This document shows positions 10,464-18,958 of a stretch of 64,000 nucleotides of DNA, in pieces (within the stretch, counting starts at the first letter, position 1; every line of letters begins with the position of its first letter). Made by a program: the position numbers and the translations under genes. Source of the DNA: an uncultured Pseudoteredinibacter sp. (GTDB lineage Bacteria; Pseudomonadota; Gammaproteobacteria; Pseudomonadales; Cellvibrionaceae); the NCBI RefSeq assembly GCF_947500695.1, contig NZ_CANMSS010000007.1, positions 1-64,000 on the forward strand, given 5' to 3'. The notes under the pieces were generated by a model. That model did no database searches. It had not been told where the DNA came from and saw nothing but the letters and a program-made list of their open reading frames with translations.

Positions 10464-10859
10464 GTGAAAGCAGATATTCTTCCAAATTTGGAGGATGTTG
10501 AGCTCTTAGATCGAACGGAGCAAGCAGCTACAATACGAGTTAGCTTGTACGATAACCATGGCCACAAAATGGTATTTATGGCCGAGCACAACCGTCATGG
10601 TCAACAGGCAATTGCTGCCAATAGCTTGACCTATATCCAGCAACTATTAGATAAGTTCGAGCTGCAGGCGAGTGACTGCGAATTCTATCGCTATGTCTTT
10701 TCTCCAACCAGCGGGCCGATTCTGGGGCGTTTTTCCTTGAAGTTATCTGGCGAAAAACCAGTCAGCTATTCGATGAAAATGTTGAGCCAAATCGAGCTTG
10801 ATCATGTTTCGAAATTGCTGGAAGTGATTCCTCAAGGCGAGTTACGCCAAGCGGTCTAA
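10464..10859 (+). CDS. Conserved-looking hypothetical protein, 131 residues
   Basis: I do not recognise the family. The protein is soluble, acidic and of mixed alpha/beta character, with no signal peptide, membrane segment or Cys pair. Its start is a GTG preceded by a strong AGGGGG. Codon use looks like its neighbours, so it is probably a real gene. It converges on lnt and overlaps its 3' end by 18 bases. Confidence 0.7.
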   Translation: MKADILPNLEDVELLDRTEQAATIRVSLYDNHGHKMVFMAEHNRHGQQAIAANSLTYIQQLLDKFELQASDCEFYRYVFSPTSGPILGRFSLKLSGEKPVSYSMKMLSQIELDHVSKLLEVIPQGELRQAV

Positions 10860-12371
10860 ACGCCACTGCTTTAGGCCAAACAAAGCCAGCGATAGCAAGC
10901 AGCACAGCAAGGCAAATAAATTGCCGAAACGTGCAAAAGGTGTGCTGCCTTGCATTTGATAGATCTCGCCGCTGAGGTAAGTTTGCTTAAATTGTTCGGC
11001 TTGCTTAATGATCCTTCCATTGGGGCCGACGATTGCGGTAATACCCGTATTGGTCGCCCTTAATAAAAAGCGTTGATTCTCTAGTGCACGCATTTGCGCT
11101 ATCTGCATATGCTGCAAAGGCCCAATTGATTTACCAAACCAGGCATCGTTGCTGAGGGTAATCAAAACTGGGTGTTCATTATCTTTCGCGCGTGCCAACT
11201 CTGGGTACACAATCTCATAACAAATTAATGGCGTAAGCTGAGTGCCTGCTTGCAAATGATTATTTAAACGGCTGTAATTTTCTGGGCCCGGTTTAATAAT
11301 CGAGGTAGGCAGGTTAAAAAAGCTAATCGTGCCGCGCAGCCATTCCTCTAAAGGCACATATTCCCCAAAGGGCACAAGCTTGCGCTTGTGGTAGGCGCCA
11401 TCACCCATGCCAAGTGCCACAGCGGAGTTATGATAGCGGCCATTCTCACGCACTAGGCTGCCCGTAATAAATAAGGTTTTACTAGCTTTCGCGCGCTCTT
11501 CTACAAAATCGTATACGGTTTTTGCTCGATGTAGCGGCTGTGGAATAGCGGCCTCTGGCCAAATAAGCCAATCGCTGTCTTCCCAGAGCTCATCACTTAA
11601 GCTTAGGTAACGATCAATGGTGGTTTGCAGAAAGTGCGGCTTCCACTTTAACTCTTGAGGAATATTGGCTTGAATCATCGCCACTTTAATCTTATCGCCC
11701 TGGGGAGCGGCCCATTGCAGGGTTTGCAGGGCTAAGCCCGTCAACCAAGGCAGCAGTGCCAACACTAGGTACTTCGCTTTGCGGCTTAAGCCTTGCTTCG
11801 CTAAACCTAAGGCCAGTGCTGCGGCCGAAAGCGCCAAAGCAAAGTCTAATAAGAAAACACCCCCGATAGGCGCCCAGCCGGCAAGTGGCGTTGTGATCTG
11901 GCTGTAACCCACATATAGCCAAGGAAAACCAGTAAACAACCAGCTACGGCTCCATTCGCCTAAAACGTATACCGCGGCTAGCGCCAATACAAAGCTGGCA
12001 TCACGCGGAGCTGCGGAGCTAAATTTTTCTACGATACGTTGAAAAATAGTAAAAGGTATACAGAACAAAAACGCTAAGGCGAGAACAAATATTCCGGTTA
12101 AAGCCCCAGCTAAGGGCGCAGATGACAGCCCAAAATCATGAATGCTGGTATACACCCACGAGGCGCCGATGCCAAACAAGCCGCTACCAAAAAAGAAGCT
12201 GTGCCAACCCAGCGAATGCTGTTTATCAAGCAACAGGCGGAACCATAGGCTTAAAGCGATAATGGCAATGGGCCAGATATCAAAGGGAGCCATTGCCAAA
12301 GGTAGGCTTGCACCGCAAGCAAGAGAAAATAAGTAGGGCAGTTTTTTCTGCTCGCGAAGCAGTTTCATCAT
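10842..12371 (-). CDS. lnt: Apolipoprotein N-acyltransferase
   Basis: Lnt adds the third acyl chain to the N-terminal Cys of lipoproteins at the periplasmic face of the inner membrane. The 509-residue protein has a hydrophobic N-terminal half with several membrane spans, then a nitrilase-like domain with the Glu-Lys-Cys triad: Glu in WPEAAIP (about 272), Lys in KRKLVPFGEYV (about 330) and Cys in ICYEIVYPE (about 383). A final membrane helix precedes the C-terminus. Two ATGs sit in tandem at the start, 6 bases after the yciH stop, so translation may be coupled. In many relatives lnt lies beside corC/ybeX; here it follows yciH. Confidence 0.95.
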   Translation of the reverse strand: MMKLLREQKKLPYLFSLACGASLPLAMAPFDIWPIAIIALSLWFRLLLDKQHSLGWHSFFFGSGLFGIGASWVYTSIHDFGLSSAPLAGALTGIFVLALAFLFCIPFTIFQRIVEKFSSAAPRDASFVLALAAVYVLGEWSRSWLFTGFPWLYVGYSQITTPLAGWAPIGGVFLLDFALALSAAALALGLAKQGLSRKAKYLVLALLPWLTGLALQTLQWAAPQGDKIKVAMIQANIPQELKWKPHFLQTTIDRYLSLSDELWEDSDWLIWPEAAIPQPLHRAKTVYDFVEERAKASKTLFITGSLVRENGRYHNSAVALGMGDGAYHKRKLVPFGEYVPLEEWLRGTISFFNLPTSIIKPGPENYSRLNNHLQAGTQLTPLICYEIVYPELARAKDNEHPVLITLSNDAWFGKSIGPLQHMQIAQMRALENQRFLLRATNTGITAIVGPNGRIIKQAEQFKQTYLSGEIYQMQGSTPFARFGNLFALLCCLLSLALFGLKQWRLDRLA

Positions 12372-12377
12372 TGTGTT

Positions 12378-12701
12378 TTATCCGCCGGCCAGCTTAACCG
12401 TGTGACCTTGTTTTTCTAACTCGGCCTTAATGACTTCACGCTGATCACCTTGAATCTCAATCACAAAATCTTTCACACTGCCGCCAGTGCCACAAAGTTG
12501 CTTCAAGCGTTTGGCTAACTTTTTAAGCTCCGCCGCTTCCATTTGTAAACCGGTGATCAAGGTAACGCCTTTGCCCTTGCGACCTTTGGTTTCACGCATG
12601 ATGCGAACAATGCCATCACCCTCAGGTGCGTTAGCAACTTCTTTTTCTTCTTTCACGCGACCTTGATCGGTGGAATAAACGAGGCGGGAATTTTTACTCA
12701 T
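12378..12701 (-). CDS. yciH: SUI1/eIF1-like translation factor YciH
   Basis: A 107-residue small basic protein of the SUI1 (eIF1) family. Visible motifs are VTLITGL and the conserved LKQLCGTGGSVKD segment followed by IEIQGD. Members are thought to influence start-codon or initiator discrimination. The open frame extends 20 codons further upstream, but the ATG at 12701 has AAAGAAG at proper spacing and begins with the usual MSKNSRLVYST. The gene overlaps the upstream CXXC protein gene by 8 bases and is followed by lnt, suggesting a three-gene operon. Confidence 0.92.
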   Translation of the reverse strand: MSKNSRLVYSTDQGRVKEEKEVANAPEGDGIVRIMRETKGRKGKGVTLITGLQMEAAELKKLAKRLKQLCGTGGSVKDFVIEIQGDQREVIKAELEKQGHTVKLAGG

Positions 12702-13041
12702 GATGATCTTCTTTCTGATTTTGGCTGTGGTCACAAGCTTGCAGCTGCTGTTGAGCGGCACCCATCACTATCATGGCTATACCGAGGGCAAACAATGATA
12801 AAGCTGGCATTGCGCTATCTCGCCAATAGGCCAACAGTGGCGCAATAATCAGGCAGCATAACACCCCAACCGAGATCAGCTTTTCAGCTTGTTCTGGTAA
12901 CTTGCTAGAGCCGCCACAATTAGGGCAACTTACCGGCTCGCGGGCTAGCAATTGCTTACGCCACTGCTTATCGGCCTGCTCGGCTTTACTGAGCTTATGT
13001 TGGCAGTGCGGGCATTGCAGTGCTTTGAGGTTTAAAGGCAC
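12694..13041 (-). CDS. Small two-CXXC membrane protein
   Basis: A 115-residue protein with an N-terminal zinc-ribbon-like pair, CPHC (10-13) and CPNC (39-42), then two hydrophobic segments (about 55-70 and 77-95) and a charged His-containing tail. It recalls small CXXC-spacer-CXXC proteins, but I cannot place it in a named family. Its 3' end overlaps yciH by 8 bases. Confidence 0.65.
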   Translation of the reverse strand: MPLNLKALQCPHCQHKLSKAEQADKQWRKQLLAREPVSCPNCGGSSKLPEQAEKLISVGVLCCLIIAPLLAYWRDSAMPALSLFALGIAMIVMGAAQQQLQACDHSQNQKEDHHE

Positions 13042-13101
13042 AGCGTGTTCCTTATAAAAAGCCCTATTGTATGAATTCCCTATGGCAATTCATAGCTTTA
13101 G

Positions 13102-13169
13102 GGCAGCTCTGAATAATGCAGGTTTTGCTCAGCGGAGGCCTGAGCTAATCTGCATTATTCAGAGCTGCC
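13102..13169. repeat. Perfect 20-bp inverted repeat with nested hairpin
   Basis: GGCAGCTCTGAATAATGCAG at 102-121 of this kilobase is exactly mirrored at 13150-13169. Inside, GCTCAG (13127-13132) pairs with CTGAGC (13140-13145). The whole 68-bp unit can fold as a long hairpin. It has no T-run, so it is not a standard terminator. It sits between divergent genes and looks like a miniature mobile or palindromic element. Confidence 0.75.
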
Positions 13170-13236
13170 TTAGGCTGGTTTGGCTGATACACCAGAGTTT
13201 GGGTAGAATGAGCAGCTTATTGCTAGAAGGGAACAA

Positions 13237-14094
13237 ATGGTGTCTGGGGCAAATCAAGTCGATGACAAGCAAGAGCCAGCGGCCGACAGTTTAAAGCTAA
13301 AGCTGCGCCGTATTATCTTTGGTACAGTCAGCCCGGAAGGTAAAACCTTCGATATTGTACTGATCTATGTAATCCTGCTCAGCGTGCTGGTGGTTATGCT
13401 GGATTCGGTAAGCTGGATTGGTGAGGCCTATCGAGAGGTATTCTGGGGCTTGGAGTGGGCCTTTACTGCGATCTTTACGGTTGAATATGTGGCACGCCTA
13501 TACTGCGCCAAAAGTCGTTGGGCCTATGTCAGTAGTTTTTACGGCATTGTCGATTTGCTCTCTATTCTACCGATGTATTTATCACTGATCAGTGGTGATG
13601 CTACTTATCTATTGATGATTCGTATCCTGCGTGTTTTACGGATTTTCCGAGTTCTCAAATTAGCTAATTATCTATCTGAAGCCAATGTTCTTATTCGGGC
13701 GCTACTGGCATCACGACAAAAGATCTTTGTTTTCTTTGCGACAGTGCTGGTGCTGGCAATGATGTTCGGTTCTCTGATGTACGTCGTCGAAGGCCCGGCC
13801 CACGGTTTCACGTCGATTCCAAAGAGCATCTACTGGTGTATCGTTACCATTACCACAGTAGGCTACGGTGATATCACCCCACAAACAACGGCGGGGCAGA
13901 TGGTGGCTGGTTTTGTAATGCTGACGGGTTATTCCATTATCGCGGTGCCGACGGGCATTCTAACGGCCGAGCTATCTCGGGAGATTCAAACTCACCGCGA
14001 TCATCGCTTTTGTGAAGAGTGTGGTAAGGCTGGACATGAGCATGATTCGAAGCACTGTAAAGCTTGCGGGCATGAGTTACCGCCACCCGGGTAA
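13237..14094 (+). CDS. Voltage-gated-type potassium channel with C-terminal zinc-ribbon-like tail
   Basis: A 285-residue six-helix ion channel. S4 is visible as regularly spaced arginines in RILRVLRIFRVLK (about 129-141) and the K+ selectivity filter is TTVGYGD (about 206-212) between S5 and S6. The cytoplasmic tail ends with CEEC (about 261-264) and CKAC (about 276-279) with histidines between, which could bind a metal; the usual RCK domain of Kch is absent. Start ATG 13237 has AGAAGGGA upstream. It stands alone between two inverted-repeat elements. Confidence 0.92.
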   Translation: MVSGANQVDDKQEPAADSLKLKLRRIIFGTVSPEGKTFDIVLIYVILLSVLVVMLDSVSWIGEAYREVFWGLEWAFTAIFTVEYVARLYCAKSRWAYVSSFYGIVDLLSILPMYLSLISGDATYLLMIRILRVLRIFRVLKLANYLSEANVLIRALLASRQKIFVFFATVLVLAMMFGSLMYVVEGPAHGFTSIPKSIYWCIVTITTVGYGDITPQTTAGQMVAGFVMLTGYSIIAVPTGILTAELSREIQTHRDHRFCEECGKAGHEHDSKHCKACGHELPPPG

Positions 14095-14160
14095 AGCATT
14101 TCACTCAGAATATTGAATACGGGCTCTATTATTCTCTAAAAGATAACGAATGCAGAGTGT

Positions 14161-14326
14161 CGTAGCTAGGGGTTGCTATGCCAGGGCGTCTTCGACTTAG
14201 AGGAGAAGGCGAACTTGGATGACCAAATCAATTGGATTGATTTTGGGCTTGGCCGAAGGCTGAGCGCCTGGATGGCGCGAATCCACCCAGCTTTTTGTGT
14301 CCCTGGCATAGCAACCCCTAGCTACG
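14161..14326. mobile_element. MITE-like element, 166 bp with perfect 26-bp terminal inverted repeats
   Basis: Bases 14161-14186 are exactly mirrored by 14301-14326 (arm begins CGTAGCTAGGGGTTGC). The 114-bp interior has no plausible gene but contains its own short hairpin, GCGCC-loop-GGCGC near 14264-14278. Long perfect terminal repeats around a non-coding core suggest a miniature transposable element or a mobile structured unit. It follows the K+ channel stop by 66 bases. I could not identify a target-site duplication with confidence. Confidence 0.65.
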
Positions 14327-14385
14327 GCAATCGGTCTGGCCTGTGCATACTCAGATAGAATTCCTTGTACATTTTTTAGGGTTAG

Positions 14386-15210
14386 CTATGCTGCGCTGGC
14401 CTGCTCTGATATTTCCTTTGCGTCATCACTACCACCCAAACTCTTCATCTCCGGCCAATGCAGTAAATGTATTTGCCCCTGATGATCTTCCGCCAAAGCC
14501 GTGCAGGATTCCACCCAATCACCGGTATTGTAGTACTCAATACCATTAATGGTTTTATGGGCCGCATGGTGGATATGACCACAGACAACCCCATCGTAAC
14601 CCTGGCGACCGGCTGCATAAGCCACACCGTTCTCATATTCCTCAATATAGGTTTTTGCGCGCTTAATGCGTGATTTCAAAAAGCTCGCCAACGACCAATA
14701 ACCAAGGCCCGACTTTTCACGCCAGCGGTTATAACAGCGATTAAGAAACATCAATAAATCGTAGCCCTTATCACCGATAAACTTTAACCAGCGAGTAGCG
14801 CGGGCCACACCATCAAATTGATCGCCGTGAATGACCAATAAACGACGGCCATCCTTCGTCGTGTGCACACAGCGATTAACCAAACGGATATTGTCCAAAG
14901 CGTTATTGGCGTACTTACGTAGGAACTCATCATGGTTGCCGGTGATATAGTGAATTGGCACGCCCTGTTTAGAGAGCTTCAAAATACGGCGAATCAAACG
15001 AGTGAAAGAGCGCTGCCAGTAAACGCCATTTTGCATACGCCAGCCGTCCAAGATATCTCCCACCAAATACAGCTGCTCCGCCTGGTGATGCTTTAAAAAA
15101 TTATTAAGTAACTCAGCCTTGCAATCCTTAGTACCAAGGTGGACATCCGAGATCCACAGAGTGCGCCACTGTACCGGGTTCATGCTGGGGCTATGTTTAT
15201 TAATGGACAT
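14386..15210 (-). CDS. LpxH-like UDP-2,3-diacylglucosamine diphosphatase / metallophosphoesterase
   Basis: A calcineurin-like phosphoesterase of about 274 residues. Metal-ligand motifs are visible in order: SDVHLG, GDILDGW, GNHDE, then a distal VCGHIHHA and NTGDWVE. This pattern matches the UDP-2,3-diacylglucosamine hydrolase family of lipid A synthesis, more the LpxH2-like branch than E. coli LpxH; substrate is inferred. The frame opens at 15243, but ATG 15210 has AAAAGGG at good spacing and is preferred. Confidence 0.85.
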   Translation of the reverse strand: MSINKHSPSMNPVQWRTLWISDVHLGTKDCKAELLNNFLKHHQAEQLYLVGDILDGWRMQNGVYWQRSFTRLIRRILKLSKQGVPIHYITGNHDEFLRKYANNALDNIRLVNRCVHTTKDGRRLLVIHGDQFDGVARATRWLKFIGDKGYDLLMFLNRCYNRWREKSGLGYWSLASFLKSRIKRAKTYIEEYENGVAYAAGRQGYDGVVCGHIHHAAHKTINGIEYYNTGDWVESCTALAEDHQGQIHLLHWPEMKSLGGSDDAKEISEQASAA

Positions 15211-15451
15211 ATTGCGGGCCCTTTTTTGTTGCTTGACTTCCATTTATTAGCTGGCAGCATGCTTTGGGAATATGACTGCACTGTGATGGAAATATGAACA
15301 GTTGATGACCACCTAAACCGTATCTTTTGGGTTAACAGCCGCAGAGGCCTGTGGAATAATTCAAGCTAGAGATATACACCAAACAATAGACATAGCGCAT
15401 AACATAAATAACGCGTAACGAGCGCATAAAGAGAATATAAAAGGTATCGAG

Positions 15452-16591
15452 ATGGTTGAAGTTGCTGGTAATTTTAGTGGTCAGTTTGCCCCATTGGCGG
15501 AGGCATTTGCCCAAAGCTTTAATCAACATGGTGATACCGGCGCGGCGCTGGCGGTCTATTATCGCGGCGAATTACAGGCCGATCTATGGGGCGGCAAACA
15601 GGATAAAAAAGATCAGCAAGACTGGCAGCAAGATACCTGCGTAAACATCTTCTCGGCTGGTAAAGCTTTGGTCGCGGTTACCGTATTGCAACAGCTTGAG
15701 CGCACCGGCCTAAGCCTAGATACGCCATTGCAAGAAATCTGGCCCGAGTTTGAAAACTCCGCCGTTACCATAAAGCACGTCTTAAGCCACCGCTCTGGCT
15801 ACAGTGCATTCACCCAAACTATGGCCGATGAAAGCATCTATGACTGGCAGCAAGCAACAGCAGCTATCGCTCAAGATCAGCCTTGGTGGGAGCCGGGCCA
15901 AGATCAGGGTTATTCACCCATGCTGTTTGGTTGGTTAGGGGGCGAGATTAGTCGTCGCCTTGCTTCGGCTGAGCGCTTCAATGATGTGGTACAAAAAGAT
16001 ATCTCAGAGCCGCTAGCTATCCGTGCGGGCTTTGGCTTGCCTGAAGATCAACAAGCTCTGCTGGCCGATGTTCGAGGCTTGGCGCCAGCCCATGTGCCGA
16101 AAGATGCCGCCAAGTTAATGGGCATTTTTAAAGACGAGCCGGGCGGCGTAACCCAAAAAGCTTTTACCAACCCCATGTCTATCATGGTAGGCACTAACTC
16201 CCAAGCCTGGCGTCAAGCGCAAATACCTGGCGGTAACGCTACCAGTAACGCACGTAGCATGGCCACCTTCTATCAGGCTTTATTGGAGCCAGGTCGTCTA
16301 TTAAGCGAAGAATCGCTACTGGCCCTTAGGCAGCAGCATAGCCATAGCGACTGTGATCGCGTGTTAAAAACCCCGCTGTCTTTTGGCCTTGGTTTTATGT
16401 TGAGCGATGAGCGTGATGAATGTCGCTTTGGCCGTGAAGGTTTTGGCCACCCGGGTGCCGGTGGCTGCTTAGGTTTTGCCGACCCTAAATACGATATCGC
16501 CTTTTCTTACACCACCCGAGATATGGGGCAAAGCTTACTGATTGACCCGCGTGCTATTCGATTAATCGAAGCAGCTTATCAATGCCTGTAA
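15452..16591 (+). CDS. Serine hydrolase of the class C beta-lactamase/esterase family
   Basis: A 379-residue protein of the beta-lactamase-related fold. The nucleophile motif SxxK is SAGK (about 68-71, in NIFSAGKALV), and the C-terminal HxG-like motif appears as GHPGAGG. The YxN position reads YSP, as in EstB-type esterases. There is no signal peptide, so a cytoplasmic esterase or lipase role is more likely than beta-lactam resistance. It is followed by slyX after 55 bases. Confidence 0.85.
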   Translation: MVEVAGNFSGQFAPLAEAFAQSFNQHGDTGAALAVYYRGELQADLWGGKQDKKDQQDWQQDTCVNIFSAGKALVAVTVLQQLERTGLSLDTPLQEIWPEFENSAVTIKHVLSHRSGYSAFTQTMADESIYDWQQATAAIAQDQPWWEPGQDQGYSPMLFGWLGGEISRRLASAERFNDVVQKDISEPLAIRAGFGLPEDQQALLADVRGLAPAHVPKDAAKLMGIFKDEPGGVTQKAFTNPMSIMVGTNSQAWRQAQIPGGNATSNARSMATFYQALLEPGRLLSEESLLALRQQHSHSDCDRVLKTPLSFGLGFMLSDERDECRFGREGFGHPGAGGCLGFADPKYDIAFSYTTRDMGQSLLIDPRAIRLIEAAYQCL

Positions 16592-16646
16592 TCGAGTTCT
16601 TGCAGCCGCTATAATAGCGAGCGTTTTATATTTGAAGGTGAACAAC

Positions 16647-16892
16647 ATGAGTGGCAATGAACAAACGGCGCTAGAGTCGCAAGCCGAGCGATTAGCTGAG
16701 CTGGAAGCAAGGCAAGTTTACAGCGAAGATACCATTGCCCAGCTCAATGATGTAGTGGCCCAGCAGGATAAAGAAATTGCAGCTCTGCAATTACAGCTGA
16801 GCCACCTGGCCAAAAAGATTGATGATATGCAATACGCGGTAGAGCAAGCTGCTCCGGGCACAGTGACCCAAGAGCGCCCGCCACATTATTAG
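16647..16892 (+). CDS. slyX: SlyX family protein
   Basis: An 81-residue coiled-coil protein (heptads across LAELEARQVYSEDTIAQLND and onward) ending in the family-typical RPPHY. Function is not well defined. A TTG at 16632 opens the frame earlier, but ATG 16647 with GAAGGTG upstream is the likely start. Confidence 0.9.
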   Translation: MSGNEQTALESQAERLAELEARQVYSEDTIAQLNDVVAQQDKEIAALQLQLSHLAKKIDDMQYAVEQAAPGTVTQERPPHY

Positions 16893-16904
16893 TTTGAATT
16901 TATA

Positions 16905-16950
16905 AAAGACTTGAGAGTCAAGTTCTCGAAATTTCGGCTCGCAAGTCTTT
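16905..16950. terminator. Bidirectional terminator between slyX and the M48 protease gene
   Basis: AAAGACTTG (16905-16913) pairs with CAAGTCTTT (16942-16950), with additional GAG/CTC pairing inside. A-rich and T-rich tracts flank both sides, suiting termination of both convergent genes. Confidence 0.6.
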
Positions 16951-16957
16951 AAATTTA

Positions 16958-18412
16958 TCAGCCCCGCTGATCCTCAATCATGTTATAAACCTGCCGAATC
17001 TTCTCTTCCAAAATCGTACTCAAACGATAATTACCACGCGCCATCTTTTGAGCCAACTTAAGCTGATGCAAAGCCTTATCGTAAATACCATTCAACACAA
17101 AATATTCTGCACGCGCCTGATGAAGATTCAAAATATCCCCAGTCAGACCATGAATCTCCGCCAACAAATACCACACATAAGTATCGTGCGGCCGCTGACG
17201 TGAATGCTTAACCAACAACTGCTCACCACGATGGTACTGCCCAGATTCCATATACAGCTCCGCTAAGCGAACTGTAATAGGATGATTGTGCGGATTCTTC
17301 TTAAGCGCCAAACGCAAATCCATCAGCGCACCATCATAATTACCATTAGCGGCCATCAAATCGGCCTTGGCAATCAAGTAGCTTATATGCTCAGGATTAT
17401 TTTCTAGCAGAATATCCAACTGCTCCTGGGCCTGCTTAATCTCCTTCATATCGATAAGCGCAAGTAGCAAGCCATAGCGGCTGGCTTCCGGCAAAAGACT
17501 GTGGCCTTCCAGTTCACTGGTAAAAGACTTAGCCGCCCTGCTGGGTGTTTCGGCAAGAGCCAGCCTGACTCGCGAGCGCATCAAATGAAAATCAAGCGAA
17601 GGAGGCAAAGGGCGTTCTACATAGCGACGGGCGCGGTTACGAGTATCCGCAACACGCTTCTCCGTCACCGGGTGAGTAAGCAAAAACTCCGGGGGGCGAC
17701 GACTAAACTGAGTGGCCTTAAGCATCTGCTCAAACATCGCCGGGGCTTGATAAGGATCTAGGCCAGCCGCCGCCATAGTTTGAATACCAATGCGATCGGC
17801 TTCCTGCTCGTTTTGACGGCTAAAGCGCAACTTAGCATCAATAGCCGCAGCTTGAGTGGCCGAAAGTGCCGCCAAACCAGCATCGCCACTTGTAGTAGCG
17901 GCTAACACCAAACTGGTCATCAATGCCGCTAACATAGGCAAAGTATTGCGCTGCTGTTGCTCCACGCCTCGGGCAAAATGTCGCTGACTAAGGTGAGCCA
18001 ATTCATGGGCCAAAACCGCGCCTAATTGCCCTTCACTTTGAGCATAACTAAACAAACCCGTGTGTACACCAACTACACCACCAGGAACCGCAAAAGCGTT
18101 CAAGGTGGGGTTATCCACCATAATGATATCTAACTGCTTATGGTGCAGCTCGCTGTGCTCAGCCAGCTTACTCATCAGCTTTTCAGTGTAATCGGCCAGT
18201 TGAGCGTCAATAGAGGTGGGAACCTGGGCCCTAAATGAACGAGCCCAAGCTTGGCCAAGCTTATATTCCTGCTGTGGCGAAACGATACCCGATGCGGCAT
18301 CTCCTAAACTCGGCAGCTTAATTTCTTTTTTCTGAGCGCTTAAAGGGCTAGCGGCTAAAGCTAAACTTAAGCTTAGTGTTAGGCAGGCCAGTGGCTTGCT
18401 GGATATACCCAT
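16958..18412 (-). CDS. BepA/YfgC-like periplasmic M48 metalloprotease with TPRs
   Basis: A 484-residue exported zinc protease. The signal peptide is clear (hydrophobic run ending SPLSA). The zinc motif HELAH lies near residue 136, with the third-ligand region ENEQEADRIG downstream. The C-terminal 200 residues are tetratricopeptide-like repeats. This architecture is that of BepA, which helps assembly and quality control of outer-membrane proteins such as LptD. It is divergent from the tusA-like gene. Confidence 0.92.
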   Translation of the reverse strand: MGISSKPLACLTLSLSLALAASPLSAQKKEIKLPSLGDAASGIVSPQQEYKLGQAWARSFRAQVPTSIDAQLADYTEKLMSKLAEHSELHHKQLDIIMVDNPTLNAFAVPGGVVGVHTGLFSYAQSEGQLGAVLAHELAHLSQRHFARGVEQQQRNTLPMLAALMTSLVLAATTSGDAGLAALSATQAAAIDAKLRFSRQNEQEADRIGIQTMAAAGLDPYQAPAMFEQMLKATQFSRRPPEFLLTHPVTEKRVADTRNRARRYVERPLPPSLDFHLMRSRVRLALAETPSRAAKSFTSELEGHSLLPEASRYGLLLALIDMKEIKQAQEQLDILLENNPEHISYLIAKADLMAANGNYDGALMDLRLALKKNPHNHPITVRLAELYMESGQYHRGEQLLVKHSRQRPHDTYVWYLLAEIHGLTGDILNLHQARAEYFVLNGIYDKALHQLKLAQKMARGNYRLSTILEEKIRQVYNMIEDQRG

Positions 18413-18668
18413 AATACTCTCTTATCGCTGGTTCGCGGCTGTAATTACAAAACAGCCACATTGTAGTTCCAATGTAGTTCTGCTGTGCTCACAATGTAGT
18501 CCTAATATAATCACAAATAACCGCGCAAAAACTGGTTATCGACTATAACATCTATCCTAGAGTGACACTGCTAAGAAAAGTTCGCGTTTCTAAATCAATG
18601 AAAAAAGAGTGTCCATAGGGGATAATGCTTGATATAACAGCGTACCTTTTATATTGGAGTCGATAAGC

Positions 18669-18914
18669 GTGGCTTATTCAGAGTTTACCGAATTAAGCAC
18701 CGAAGTGGATGCCAGAGGCTTAGATTGCCCCATGCCACTACTTAAAATGAAGTTGGCTCTGAACAATCTTAGCGTAGGCCAGTCCTTAGGTTTGCTTGCC
18801 ACCGACCCAGGCTCAATGCGTGATATTAAAGCCTTTGCCGATATTGCTGGCCATCAATTGCTACTGGCCGAACAGCAGGGCGATGACTATTGTTATGTGA
18901 TTCAAAAATCCTAG
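18669..18914 (+). CDS. TusA/SirA family sulfur carrier protein
   Basis: An 81-residue protein with the family core DARGLDCPMPLLKMK, whose Cys carries persulfide sulfur in TusA (2-thiouridine synthesis and other sulfur transfers). GTG 18669 is preferred to an in-frame TTG at 18654 because GGAG at 18656-18659 lies 9 bases upstream. It is followed after 44 bases by a permease gene, an arrangement also met in related bacteria. Confidence 0.9.
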   Translation: MAYSEFTELSTEVDARGLDCPMPLLKMKLALNNLSVGQSLGLLATDPGSMRDIKAFADIAGHQLLLAEQQGDDYCYVIQKS

Positions 18915-18958
18915 GGCTGGCCTTATGGCAAAAGCGCTAGGAGTGTTATGAGAAGCTT

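Noticed and set aside
14161..14326. Integron attC site
   Set aside because: Terminal repeats are long and perfect, with no GTTRRRY/RYYYAAC core sites and no integrase nearby.
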